The notes beneath the pieces are model-generated. The model saw only the letters and a list, made by a program, of their open reading frames with translations. It searched no databases and had not been told where the DNA came from. A stretch of DNA of 64,000 bases from Panorpa germanica (taxonomy: Eukaryota; Arthropoda; Insecta; Mecoptera; Panorpidae), in assembly GCA_963678705.1 (NCBI GenBank), contig OY783212.1:18352001-18416000 (forward strand), given 5' to 3'. The position numbers were made by a program, and so were the translations under genes. Shown here piece after piece: positions 34,501 to 44,572 of the stretch. The stretch's first letter is position 1, and the number at the start of each line of letters is the position of its first letter.

Positions 34501-37276
34501 CCACTTCAGACTGTTTCACAAAGCATAGTGAAGCATAGTTTTAAAAGCATTTAAAAGACTTTTACCGCCTTCTTTTTACATCATTGACGTTTGATTCTTC
34601 ATTTAGTTACAGCCAGACTGTGAAGAAATATTGGTGCGATGTGAATGGGAAGGAAGAATAAGGAATTGTACGGAATTATTTGAGTTCAGACAAACAATGG
34701 AGGGCAACTGCTGCACATTTAATTATATCAGGAAAAGAGATGTTCAATCTTTGTAAGTATTTGATGCACCACTTTTAAGTGTGGTAAATCAGATAAAAAT
34801 ATTTTACTTATAAGGTAATTAAAAATTTGTTTTTATTGAAAAATATTATCCATCTAGGAAAGCAGATTCTCCAGGAAGTGCACTAGGACTAATTGCTGTT
34901 ATCTATCCTGATATTAATGATTACTTTTATCCATTGTACAACACTGAAGGTTTTAATGTAAGAACAATACATTAGACTTTTATATGTCACGCTTTAGATA
35001 GATTAGATAGGGCGCTATTGAGGTTTTCTTCATTAATGTCTTTTCTTTTCAAATTCGTATTTTCTTATATTATTTTTATATGTTTATTTGTTGATATGCT
35101 CCCGTAATGTGTATGATGGCTCGAAAACGGCTCCATGCATCTTTACGAGATCCTATTTCATTGAGAAAAAATTCTAAGAATTTTGGCGTTCTCTGATTTT
35201 TCGCCGAATTCCTGAAAAACCCGTAGTTTTGGAAAAACTAAAAAATTTTTTTTTACTTTTTGCTCTATATCTTTTAATTTTTAAGATATAAAGTTGAAAT
35301 TTTGCAGGTGTATTAAGGTATGCTAATATATTTCGAACTTTTGAAATTCAATAATTGATAAAAGAGACGATGAGAAATTTAGGGTGCCCGGAAGGAAACT
35401 TTGGAGAAGCCCCAAATTTTGGATTGTGCAATAATTGAGTATCTAATTATTAAGAAAAATTTCAAAATTTTATTTGTGGGTACGGGTGCGGTTTTGAGCT
35501 AGAAAGTTGAAATTTTGTTTATGGACTAATTTAGGTTCCTAATTTACAAATCGAAATAAAAAATTTTAAATTTTAAAAAAAGTTGGTCAAATAACGAATA
35601 AACTGAAAATATTTTTTATTTTGTTAAAAAAAAATATATTTTTCTTCAGTATAATTAATAATAATTAAAATTTGAAATTAAATTTAATCGATACACAAGA
35701 GACGTCGCTTGCGATATATACGCTAGTATAATATTCGATTCATACCAGATAATAGCACTGAAAGTCAGAATAGGTCTGAATATCAATTCAAATAGTGTTG
35801 CTTTCAGCTAGACGTCATTTTACAAACTGCTGCTAATGCTGTTATTAGTGTTGCATTTTTAAAACAATAGGCGTTGTAGACAAAACTAATTTTAGTGCAT
35901 TTAACTGTTTAGGTTCATGTGTTCAATCCTCGAGATTTCCCAGATACACCTAGTGGGGGTTTGCTGGAGAAAATAATTTCGCTTCGTACAGAGATGTTTC
36001 TGAGGATAGATGCCAGCACTGTTCATAGCGTGCCGGATGTTGGCCACTTCTCAGTGAAACAGGTAAACAAATAAATCAAAAATAAATTATTATAGATTGA
36101 AAATAATTTTAAACTAATAGATCATTGCAGAGGGGATGCATATTTAATAATGACAACACGAAAATCATGTATAGTTTTAGCGACTGTTTAACACTGTGCA
36201 GAATACGCAGTATTCGAGCACTCTGTGGATGCAAAATATTTTACTATCCAAAAGATGACGACTTGAGTGCAACAGAGGACGCTGATGTTCCTCCTTGCAC
36301 CTTGCAGCATATTCCATGCCTCAACAAATACAAAGGTACATTTTGCGTTAAATTATTGTGTTTATTCTATTACCAAGATTTTTATAAATTTATTTTTAGT
36401 CAAATGGAGAACTCAAAAACCGACAGAAGGAAATTTGGAAGGTTTGGAACATGAGCTGGAAGATTCCATCAGTTGCCCGCATTGCATTCCAGCTTGTTCC
36501 TCTACGAGTTATTTTGCTCAAAGCACCTGGGCCCCGATAATGCGGAATGAGTTCCAGCAGTCGAATTTTCTGTAAGCTCATCTTGTCCATTACTATAAAT
36601 TTTTTTACATTTCATTCTAACAGATTATATTATATCCAGTGTAAATTTGATTAGTATAGAAATCCTGGGCAATTATTCTTTTTGCTTGCACATTTGCTCG
36701 CATTATTATTGAAATACATCTCTGAACAGAGAAAAAAAATAAAATTACCTAAAATAAGTTTTTATTTCCCTAACTTCAGGGGCGGATTAGAACTCACTAA
36801 TCATAGCATTCTTCGAGTTTATTTTGGGACTTCGAATACTTTACTATACCGAAAAGATGTTTTGTATTACTGGTATGAAATTATTAGTAAGTACAAGTAT
36901 CACAATCTTTACTTCTTTTTAAGAGTGTTTAAGAAGATTATTTTGGAAACTATTCCCATACCCTATTCCTTATATTGGTAGTAATACTTGCACTTTATAA
37001 TTTGCAGGTAATTTTGGTGGAATTGGAGGACTGTTCGTCGGTTTTTCTTTAATGAGCTTAGTTGAATTTGTGTATTATTTTACGGTTGAGTTTTATCAAA
37101 ATTTAAGACACACTAGCGAATCTGCTGTGATGAAAACACCAATCAAATTGAGCAGAAGAATTAAAGAAGATGTATTCATAAAGACAGATTACGATGAAAT
37201 AGTTCTTTCGAAACAGTTGTTCAGAAATAAGAATAAAATGTATAAGAATAACTTCAACACTCGTTATTTTGAATAA
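21916..37276 (+). CDS. DEG/ENaC (pickpocket-type) sodium channel subunit 1
   Basis: Ten coding exons, all junctions in frame: 21,916-22,025; 22,096-22,302; 23,414-23,594; 34,607-34,752; 34,858-34,957; 35,913-36,062; 36,131-36,335; 36,400-36,571; 36,780-36,886; 37,008-37,276. The product is 548 aa. The cytosolic N-terminus (FLENTTLNGYRYLVEP) is followed by the first membrane helix (MWFIVNVLATWGVVYFVLY). A cysteine-rich extracellular domain contains CEWEGRIRNCTELF, GNCCTFNY, CLTLCRIRSIRALCGC and CPHCIPAC. The last exon holds the second helix with GLFVGFSLMSLVEF, including the G-x-S selectivity filter. Insect PPK channels act as trimers in sensory neurons, epithelia or gametes; ligand and tissue are unknown here. 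Intron 3 is 11.0 kb and contains two opposite-strand genes. The usual His of the N-terminal HG gating motif is Asn22. Confidence 0.9.
22541..23115. mobile_element. MITE in intron 2 of channel gene 1
   Basis: 575 bp flanked by TTAGAGCATATATAT at the left and ATATATATGCTCTAA at the right, with subterminal GAGTGAATG and TATTCACACTCC. Its interior matches 20,064-20,455. The left end contains a short TA run. Non-coding. Confidence 0.7.
23722..24276. mobile_element. TTAA-flanked MITE in intron 3 of channel gene 1
   Basis: The left end GTATCATTCCCACTCACTG and right end CAATGAGTGGGAATGAGGC are inverted, with TTAA directly outside both. Subterminal matches include CAGTAAATTAAATATC. A related copy in opposite orientation lies at 39,721-40,167. 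TTAA target duplication is the mark of piggyBac-type transposition. Confidence 0.7.
24469..30397 (-). CDS. Small MIF4G-domain protein, copy 1 (MIF4GD/PAIP1-like)
   Basis: Five exons: 30,397-30,264; 27,851-27,694; 27,138-27,063; 25,506-25,392; 24,681-24,469. All junctions keep frame, giving 231 aa (MIF4GD is about 222). Order of motifs: start MNCNDTLSSQIALLNE; AFAELADRCLSSPDFS and MFGLRLRNLL of early HEAT helices; DKFYNAMKLISEVYKRARLL, like FLGELY in PAIP1-type MIF4G domains; DLMMRVRKAL; and a closing FWLMLAIDLSSSCF. MIF4G domains are HEAT-repeat scaffolds binding translation or RNA factors. MIF4GD binds histone-mRNA SLBP and PAIP1 binds poly(A)-binding protein; which applies is not decided by the sequence. 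It lies wholly within the third intron of channel gene 1 on the other strand, and its own introns hold a foldback and MITEs. Confidence 0.72.
24910..25245. repeat. Dispersed repeat with GGCCGG/AGGCGG ends
   Basis: It begins CAGGGCCGGCCTTAGCCAC and ends near CACCCCCTAAGGCTGCC. The middle (TACATGAATGCCTTGAAAG) matches in reverse the repeat at 30,764-31,185. It lies in an intron of MIF4G copy 1. Confidence 0.6.
25993..26760. mobile_element. MITE-like element with CCCAGTAAACA ends
   Basis: Left end CCCAGTAAACATTTTGTTG, right end CACCAAATTGTTTACTTGG. Internal parts match 19,199-19,380. No transposase. It lies in an intron of MIF4G copy 1. Confidence 0.5.
28027..28475. repeat. Foldback element in an intron of MIF4G copy 1
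   Basis: Left-arm landmarks TTAGCTATATTTCGC and TACTAAAAGTCCTC are matched in reverse by GAGGACTTTTAGTA and GCGAAATATAGCTAA on the right. Outer ends are ATAACCCGGACAAAATAAAC and a reverse-complement of ATAATCCGGTCAAAATAAAC. Arms are roughly 150 bp with a 130-bp centre. No coding. Confidence 0.75.
29911..29955. repeat. Imperfect hairpin related to 9,301-9,345
   Basis: ATTTTGGTATAAGAAAAAGC is followed by GCGGCGCTTTTTGTATTG, the same design and core as the perfect hairpin at 9,301 with a decayed right arm. Confidence 0.6.
30764..31185. repeat. Dispersed repeat, CAGAGGCGGCATTTGAGG family
   Basis: It begins GCAGAGGCGGCATTTGAGGG and ends CTAAGACCGCCACTGCAG. It shares CCCGGGGCCT with 54,315-54,492 and a central block with 24,910-25,245. 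Non-coding despite open frames in it. Confidence 0.6.
32225..34009 (-). CDS. Small MIF4G-domain protein, copy 2 (MIF4GD/PAIP1-like)
   Basis: Five exons: 34,009-33,915; 33,847-33,690; 33,554-33,479; 32,891-32,777; 32,470-32,225, giving 229 aa. The three middle exons are 158, 76 and 115 bp, exactly as in copy 1, proving tandem duplication. The ATG at 34,009 (MNCSDNEIQMNQK) aligns with the start of copy 1; an ATG farther up at 34,058 runs into a stop. Motifs: VFNQLNARALEDAGFAVKAA, KKFYNSLNLLGEFYHKARLL, SPFEYLGPYIIYYLNCLIE, LMINIRKALTNN and FKILLLIAVDLQNTNF. The protein sequences have diverged strongly while intron phases are unchanged. It is also inside intron 3 of channel gene 1, 0.6 kb from that gene's exon 4. 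Function inferred only as a translation- or mRNA-binding scaffold. Confidence 0.75.
35075..35730 (+). repeat. Family B repeat in intron 5 of channel gene 1
   Basis: It matches 1,832-2,551 through ATGGCTCGAAAACGGC, TTTTGGCGTTCTC and GAAACTTTGGAGAA, and ends near ACGTCGCTTGCGA. Non-coding. Confidence 0.6.
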
Positions 37277-38008
37277 TTAAATTCTTAAGTTATTGTTTGT
37301 TGGGATAATTTAAAGTACACGACAAAGTGAGTTACACATAGTCACTGGCAGTTTTAAGTTGGTGGGATTCACAGACGTAAAAGGAATTTTGCTGTAGTAA
37401 CAATTGCCTTTTCCCGAAATCACTTGCATCTAGTTTCTATTGCCTCTTGGCGAAATAAATTACTTTCAGTTATAATTGCCTTCCAAGGTACGCGCGCACC
37501 TTTAATTAAATCCACAGCTAAAAAGCTTTTTATGCACCTTCTTCGATGTTTATAGCATGGGCATCATCATAAAATTTGATGGAGAAGAAAAACTTTAGAT
37601 TTTATTCTATTAAGTGTTAATTCTTTATAAATTTCATTATTTCCAGTGTTAATTTACTTTTCTAGATTCTAGTATATACGATGGCAAGTGTCCCCATTTG
37701 TCCCTAACGCCGGACGCTCATGTTTATAAAACTTCACAAATGTTGGATGTATAGTTACATTAATAATAAAAATAGTTACATTAAAAAAAATTAATTTTAG
37801 ATATATTTTTTAATCTATATTATTATTTATTATAACAATATTTTTTAATATTTACATAAATACAATAAAATGAAAAATACATTTATCTGGAGTTTTATTT
37901 AAATTAGCTAGCTAGCATGTATGTACTATTACATATTATCAGATATTGAATAAATGTATGTATATTTGCTACACTAGTTTTTACTGAGAGTTTAAATACT
38001 TATGAAAT
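37277..38008. other. Spacer between channel gene 1 and the coleoptericin gene
   Basis: The 3' flanks of two convergent genes. A minus-strand AATAAA at 37,894-37,899 is a good poly(A) signal for the coleoptericin gene, about 110 bp after its stop. Nothing else recognised. Confidence 0.5.
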
Positions 38009-38468
38009 CTACCACCTGTAATTGAAACCGCCGCTGAACACAGGCTTGGCACGTCCTGGACCGTTGATAACTTTAGACCAATTAGCGTTGCCTTCTAGTC
38101 TGCTGTTCTTGTCGTCGAAGAAGACCTTGTTAACCCCTGTAGATACTCTAGTGCCCTGGGCGTCGTGATCAATATTTCCGGAGAACACCCCGTTGTTGTA
38201 ACCGTCACCTTGACCGTTTGCAGGTTGCAGCGAACGTTTGATGCGGTACTCTTGTCCAGGAGCTTCGATGAAATCCTTTAAATGTGTTTACATTATAGCA
38301 TTTACGTAATGAGATAATATATGATGTATTATAAGCAGCAAAAAGGTCACTTACGCTTTCTGGCACTTCAAATACGACGTATCCTTCTGGTGCTGATCGG
38401 ATGTAGGCCTGGGGGTAAGCAGCAGCCGCCCCCAAACTCACGAGAACGAGTAAATATTGAGCGTACAT
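38009..38468 (-). CDS. Coleoptericin-type antimicrobial peptide precursor
   Basis: Two exons, 38,468-38,355 and 38,275-38,009, give 126 aa. MYAQYLLVLVSLGAAAAYP is a signal peptide. A propeptide of about 30 residues ends EYRIKR, a dibasic furin-type site. The mature part is 74 aa, the length reported for coleoptericin, starting SLQPANGQGDG and ending in WSKVINGPGRAKPVFSGG and NYRW. Coleoptericins are glycine/proline-rich, secreted after infection from fat body, and act mainly on Gram-negative bacteria. The single intron falls in the propeptide. Upstream are TATAAAA, a kappaB-like and GATA sites, fitting Imd/Toll induction. Family assignment is from the conserved C-terminal core; attacin/diptericin relatives are less likely. 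Confidence 0.88.
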
Positions 38469-38553
38469 AGTGTGTAGATTGGCTATGAATTCTACGGTGT
38501 TGCTTGCAGATCTGCGTTGAGTCGATTGATGCCTGTATCTTCAGCAACGTCCA

Positions 38554-38560
38554 TTTTATA
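38554..38560 (-). promoter_or_regulatory. TATA box of the coleoptericin gene
   Basis: TATAAAA on the minus strand, 86 bp before the ATG, leaving room for a 5' UTR of about 55 bp. Confidence 0.65.
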
Positions 38561-38617
38561 CGTTTTGATAAAAAATAATAATAATCCACCAACACTAAAA
38601 TTGTTAATTGGGAATAT

Positions 38618-38627
38618 GGGATTTCTT
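38618..38627 (+). promoter_or_regulatory. kappaB-like site
   Basis: GGGATTTCTT fits GGGRNTYYYY and lies about 60 bp upstream of the TATA box. Expected binding partners are Relish/Dorsal-type factors (inference). Confidence 0.5.
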
Positions 38628-38652
38628 ATTTTAGTTGTTCCCCTGGTCCACA

Positions 38653-38659
38653 AGATAAG
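38653..38659 (+). promoter_or_regulatory. GATA site near the kappaB site
   Basis: AGATAAG, 26 bp further upstream. GATA sites next to kappaB sites are a known feature of insect antimicrobial-peptide promoters. Confidence 0.4.
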
Positions 38660-38818
38660 CCTCACAATCTTTTCTTATTTAACTAAACATGTGCTAACAC
38701 AGCCTTATATCTACAAATCATCAACTACTTCTCAAATGCAGCAATAAGTTGTACGTAATGTCATGCTTGGTTTTTAATTACTGTGTATTTAATAAGAGAT
38801 AACATTAAGATGTTTTCA

Positions 38819-38828
38819 GGGGATCCCT
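38819..38828 (+). promoter_or_regulatory. Second, distal kappaB-like site
   Basis: GGGGATCCCT is a near-palindromic match to GGGRNNYYYY, 260 bp above the TATA box. AGATAA lies about 20-25 bp from it. Confidence 0.35.
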
Positions 38829-38867
38829 ATATGGTTGGGAATCACAAACATATTATCAATGTTTTAC

Positions 38868-39170
38868 AGTAACGGATCTACGATTTTTTCGAAACGGGTC
38901 AAGAACTTGACATTGGAGCCTCCGCACCCCATACATACTGCGAATTTCATTGTTGGAAAAAAGCTAATCTTCGTGAGGACTAAGTTATTTGCGCAGAAAA
39001 GATTTCTTTTTTAACAAACTGAAAGTATACACGGTGCCTTTCGGTGTTTAGCGCCCCCATGAATTATGAACCGCCCAGGGCTTGTACCCCGGTTTACATT
39101 CTTTACTTCAAAAAGTATCTCAACAGTAAGCAGAAATAAAGGCTAAAGTCGTATCGATTTCATTACTACT
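38868..39170. repeat. Dispersed repeat also found in channel gene 2
   Basis: AACGGATCTACGATTTTTTC followed by GGGTCAAGAACTTGACA is matched in reverse at about 56,280-56,590, in intron 7 of the second channel gene. Class unknown. Confidence 0.5.
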
Positions 39171-39394
39171 GGGAATATTAACCGTCTATATTCAGACTAT
39201 AATTTCGTTGTAGAATCAGATGTTATTTTTATTATTTTTAATTTATTTAAACATTTTGTACCAATGTCTAAATATTATAAAAATATACGTATTTATTATT
39301 AATATAAAGGCGAATTTAGAAAAACTATAATTTCTTAAGTTGATACATAATTACTACGTGTCTTATATCTATTTATGCTAGCGATATTTCACTC

Positions 39395-39535
39395 TTAGGG
39401 CCTCCGCACACGAGGCGACTCTTACTGCAAACCTTATTCCCGAATCTGCCCGAAATGAATGAGAATGGAACTGTGTTGCTAGTGAGAGAACGAACGTGTA
39501 TACGAGTGAGAGAAAAAACAATTGGAGTTAAAACG
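39395..39535. repeat. Repeat matching the centre of the 4,552-5,155 foldback
   Basis: CTGCAAACCTTATTCCCG followed by AATCTGCCCGAAATGAATG and CGTGTATACGAGTGAGAG matches in reverse the DNA between the arms at 4,830-4,950. Confidence 0.6.
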
Positions 39536-39720
39536 TCTTATGTAACCTGACGCCTTAACCTTGGAAAGGGTAGGCTTGAAATGATAGCCCTTTCCATCTG
39601 GACGAGTCCCAGTCTAGCGCATTCATTATATAACCGCCAATAGAGTTACACCATTGTCTTCATATGCATACAGTCACTATATTTGTTAATAGATAATATT
39701 GTACCAATATTATTAACGAC

Positions 39721-40167
39721 TTAAGCCTCATTCCCACACACTGTTTTGATATTTAATTTACTGTTTTTATTTAATATTGTAATCCAGATTTCAGGTTTTC
39801 GTTTAAGCATTCCTTTTCACATTTGTGTTTTAATTTAAGTTTAGTTAATTCAATCGGTGTGTGTGCGTCGTTAGTAATATAAATTTTGACAGTTCGACAA
39901 AATTGTATGTGAAATAATTAAAATTGTTATTTTTAATAACAATTAGTAATAGAAATTATTTTCACTTCTATATTTTTCAAAAACTAACATTAAACTTCTT
40001 TTAAAAATAAATCCTATTCAAACATTGGACCTTGTAAGGTTCTAAAGAAACTAAGGAAAATTAAAAAATAAATTAATAATAAAATTAATATTGCCATATG
40101 CTAAACAATTTAAATTAACTACAAAATACAAAATAAAATTAAAGCAGCGAGTGGGAATGATACTTTA
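39721..40167. mobile_element. TTAA-type MITE, second copy
   Basis: It starts TTAAGCCTCATTCCCACAC and ends GCGAGTGGGAATGATAC before TTTA. The interior matches 23,722-24,276 in the opposite orientation. Non-coding. Confidence 0.6.
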
Positions 40168-40606
40168 TGATTTGTAGTTAGTAAATCATATTTATTCCTT
40201 ACATTTAAATTATTATTTATAAATATTGAATATATTTGAAAATCTTTTAAGTAAGTTGCTTAAAAAATATATTACTTAATATCAGTGAATGTAATTATTG
40301 TTAAATATTTATTGATATAAAGTACATAAACATTCTAAACGATTTGAACTCTTCCAAACATGCGAATTTTACATAACTAATTATTATAGATTGCGCGGCG
40401 TATTTTGCAACCAATACTTATAATAATTGTGATATTTTACTCGTAAATGTGAACCACCTATGTTTACAAACATAGACATGAACAAACAAAGATAACAATG
40501 TTCATAGTTCAATTCAGATGCTGTAAAATCCTTATGCCACGGTCGCGAATGATAAATACATGATTGCAAGATTGCGTCATGCTCACATCTTAGCTTATCC
40601 GTAACT

Positions 40607-40696
40607 GATAAGGGGAATTACGAATTGTAACTTACTGTAAGAAATAACAAGTTTCTTCATAAAATACAAAAGCAAACAATTGACTCGGTATATAAG
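40607..40696 (+). promoter_or_regulatory. GATA-kappaB-TATA array before the relic exon
   Basis: GATAAG (40,607-40,612) overlaps GGGGAATTAC (40,612-40,621), and TATATAAG lies at 40,689-40,696, 39 bp before an ATG. This is the usual design of an immune-peptide promoter. Confidence 0.4.
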
Positions 40697-40734
40697 CGTA
40701 GAAACGTTTAGAAGAAAGTATTAGAAATTTAAAT

Positions 40735-40818
40735 ATGGACGTTCACTACATCATCGATCTTGTTTTCTTGGGAGTCGCGGTCGCCCACCCGACGATCTAT
40801 ATCATGTGTGATGTGTGA
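40735..40818 (+). pseudogene. Possible relic first exon of a second coleoptericin
   Basis: 27 codons then TGA. MDVHYIIDLVFLGVAVAHPT aligns without gaps to the signal peptide of the gene at 38,009, sharing M1, Y5, L9, V10, L12, G13, A15, A17 and P19, and then Y-I. The frame ends where the propeptide should continue. No mature-peptide exon was found downstream on the plus strand, though a GTAAGC donor occurs at 40,865. It could also be an unrelated short secreted peptide. The gene and relic face away from each other. Confidence 0.4.
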
Positions 40819-40864
40819 GCTGTGATTTTAACATCTACCTGTAAATTCATTAATAGTTCAACAG

Positions 40865-43800
40865 GTAAGCGTACATACAACTATTGCTAGTCTTACCGGA
40901 TCGAAGAGTTCGAGGGTTATGACAGCACATCAGCTGATGACAGCACATCAACAAATAGTTAAAATACATGCTGTCTCAAAATTTTAGAGACCTAGGGTTC
41001 AAAGTTTTCTTTTTATACATGATTAAAAATAGTCATTTTCCATACAAATCATAATTTTTAGCTCAGTTTCACCATATAACTTTTAACTATAAAAAAATGG
41101 TGACACGGCTTTCAAAAACTAGGTGTATATAAAAGAATCTTTTCTGTAATTATTGCAAAAAGAAAATTATCAAAAGGATACCTATTTACGAAAATATTTA
41201 AATAAAACCTTTAAGAAACAGTAAATGTAGGTTATAAGCCGGCAACGTTGCAAATGCCAATTTGAGCGGGAAATTCAAAATCGGAATAAATGTTATATAA
41301 AATATAACAATTTATTGGTCAAAGAACCAAATCACGCATGCGTCAACACACGTAAATTTGCAGCGTTGCAAAATTTATTATTCCTTTTTCAAAATATTTA
41401 ATTTGTATTTAAATGGAATTAATATAAATTTGATATTAATTATAGGTAATTTTTAATTTATATGCATAAAAAAATCATTTTAACAAGCAAAAAGCAGTTC
41501 AATAGGGAATTGAAAAATTCATTTTCAAAGGTACAGTCCCAATATTTGCTCGTCCCTCATGTACTTCGTATTTTGCATTTCGTACTACCGAGAGATAAAC
41601 TTTTTGCATTGACGGTACGACCTGTACCTCCTTAAATCATGTTGACAGTCGAATATACGGAACGCACACTCCAATGGTGAAATATCTGGTTACAACAAGC
41701 ATGGTCCCCAACGAGTAAAGATGCATACTAATATTTCAAGAAGCCTTAAGCCGGTACCGAACGATTCTACGGACACCTTCGAATGTTGGACCAGCGCATG
41801 TGTCCAGCGCGTCAAAAGGGATTTTTCTACCCCCACCACACACTTGATCCACATGTCATGCACTGATGCACGAATCGTCCAACAAAGGAAGTTTTTATAG
41901 TTGAAGGTTTCTTTATTTACTTGAACGTTTTTGTTAAACAGTGTCAGTGTGATCAAACATTCGTTCCACCGTGTAGTAGGAAACTTGCCATGTCAATCTT
42001 CCAATATTTGACTCACATGCTGGAGGCATGCATTTGAATCAAACGTTCACCGCATCATTTGATGCTGGCTTTATCTGAAGATAAAATTAATTAATTTGAG
42101 ACTGATGGTCTTACAAGACCTAGCAGTTACAGGTCATAAAAAGCACTAGTGAAGAAAACAGTGGTTGCAAAATTGATACCCGAAAGAAATTAAAGAGAGA
42201 AGACACAAATTAAATAAGAGCTGAAAACAAATTATCACGAGAAGATGAAGTAAAATTTCTACAACCATAGGATGTGAATGGATTGTGCAATTAATCACTA
42301 ATTTTTATAAACCATCTAACTTGCACTGTAGTAAAAATGTTACTAATAATAAAATAGTTTAATGAATTGAAAATGTGTTCTTTTTTTCTTTATGTTTTGG
42401 TCTAAATGGGATTGTCTAAATTTTGTTCTAAGTTGGATTGGGGAACTGATTACTGACCGTGGATTTTGAGTAGACAGCGATTTTCTTTTTTCATCATGTA
42501 AAGGCTTTTTACATTTCCAAATCAGGAAGTTATAAAAAAAAATTGTACCTCGAAGTCAGGTCTGATTCCTACCAGGTATTCTTCTCTATGAAGTGCTCTT
42601 TTATACAACAGACAGTAAAAAAGATGCATAAAAGTGTTAGTCAAACGTCGATACTACCATACAAACAATATGGATCCGAAGCGCATAAAATTTGAATACG
42701 ATATTCTCAGACACGATCTAGTATCTGAATCGACATTTGTGTGATATAGCGTGACTTACGAACAAAAAAAAAACCGTAACTGTTTCGAAGGCCTTTCTGA
42801 TCGGAAACGGAGGTAAAAGATTCAGAAGCAAAACGCATTACCCCACGACTACTTAAATTTCCGCCAATAAGCTTCTACATAGCCCCCTTACAAATAATCT
42901 AGTCGTACAACTACCATCAACTATAAAATTTATTGTAGTCAATTTTAACCCAACCGGGCATTCTATTGAGATTCCAATAAGGATGTGACGCAAAACGCTA
43001 AAGGGTCCTAACCGGCCCGGTAAAAAAAAAATATTTTCCGAATTCATAATAATTTTTTTGGAACTCTTCCGTCACAAAAAGTATTTCAGCCAGCAATTTG
43101 AAGTTAAACTTTAAAATACGAAAATTCTTTTCCTGAACGTAACCAAATATATTTTCTACCGATGGCTTAGAATGTGCTTCGAAAGATCTTATTCAAATCT
43201 AAATCAGACATATTCGACCGTTGTCCCGTGAGTAATATTAATTTTGGTAATACGCATATGTCAGTCACAGAATAAATTCCTGTATTGCCATCGCCTTTAA
43301 TTGAAAATACGTTGGACTATTTGGATGAGTGTCAATGCCTTAACGGTGTTGGTATTGCTGTGGACTTTCGAATATACTTTCATGTAATTAAGTAGTCAGT
43401 CACCTATTAAATAATGCATTATTGTCAGGCGCTTAAACCCATGTTACACATAACGAAAACGAAATAAATCGATTTCCGTTTCCCATGGTGACACGGTCGG
43501 AAAGAACTCACAACAAATATGATTGATGGGTGACGTGGCGGGCATTGAGTCGCATGAGTGTGACACCGTAGCACCCCGTAGCACCCCGCACACCCGAACA
43601 CCCAGACAGATGGACTCCTAGAGATTCATATCACACTCGTACGCTAGACAGAGTTTTGTGGGGCTATTTTGATTGTTGTGGATAATTAGAAATCAGGTTT
43701 TAGTGAGGGTCCCTATTATTCGTGCAGAGGTGTGTACAATAATTATAGTTTTTAATATTTAAGTCAACTAAAGTTTTAAACTTTTTTAAATATTAAAAAC

Positions 43801-44309
43801 TTCTGATACTATAAATAAATATTTAAGTTAAGTTAATTGACGGTATTAATTACATACTTTAAAAAAAATATGAGTTTTAATTTTTAAAAGAATGTTAAAT
43901 TTAAATTGTAAAATTGATTGTTAATTGATTGGTGAAAATCGGAAATGAGTGCGGTAATCACTTTTATGTAAATGTAAATTTGACACTTAATATTTAAAAC
44001 ACATATTTACCAGTGGCGAATTACCCCGTAGGTTCTGTAGGCTTCAAATAGTAATGAGTTGCTTAATTTATTAATTAATTTCTCTATGCTTTCAATTGTT
44101 CTTGTTTCTAATTAAAAATAGTCAAAGAGTTTTTGAAAATGATTTATCCGGGCAGGTTCTAAATAGAGGCAAATGCCGACCGGTATTTAATTGTTCTTAT
44201 CCGGTAAAAACAGTTACATAAATTTAGTGTTTATTTAATATAGAAACAATTATCTTTCACGTGTTGAAAATATTAATTAACTAAATATAATGTTCTGTGA
44301 TCGTTTATT
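40865..44309. other. Intergenic DNA, no supported gene
   Basis: A minus-strand frame of 88 codons at 41,690-41,956 has no recognisable domain. 43,430-43,720 is richer in GC and contains a short direct repeat (CCGTAGCACCCCGTAGCACC). CAGAGGTGTGTACAA at about 43,727 resembles a hAT terminus. Nothing else identified. Confidence 0.35.
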
Positions 44310-44355
44310 GTCATTAGCCTATATTATAATGTTTCAAGTGAAATGTTTATCTGTT

Positions 44356-44368
44356 TATATGTTTACGC
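44356..44368. repeat. Target-site duplication, left copy
   Basis: TATATGTTTACGC, identical to 50,110-50,122 at the other end of the LINE. Confidence 0.85.
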
Positions 44369-44572
44369 ACAGTTTACATCGAGTCTTCTTGGTGAGCGCA
44401 CGTATTTACAATAAACAAAACAATAAAATAAATAGTGATCTTTTTTTTTTGCAAATTATAATATTTTTTTTCGTGATTTATTTTTATTTAAATTATAATT
44501 TATATTATTATTAAGTGTTATTAATAAGAAGTGAAGTAACTTCTATTTAATTATCACTGGTTAATTAACAAT

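Noticed and set aside
41690..41956. Minus-strand frame of 88 codons as a gene
   Set aside because: No domain, splice context or promoter was recognised; the codon pattern is unremarkable.
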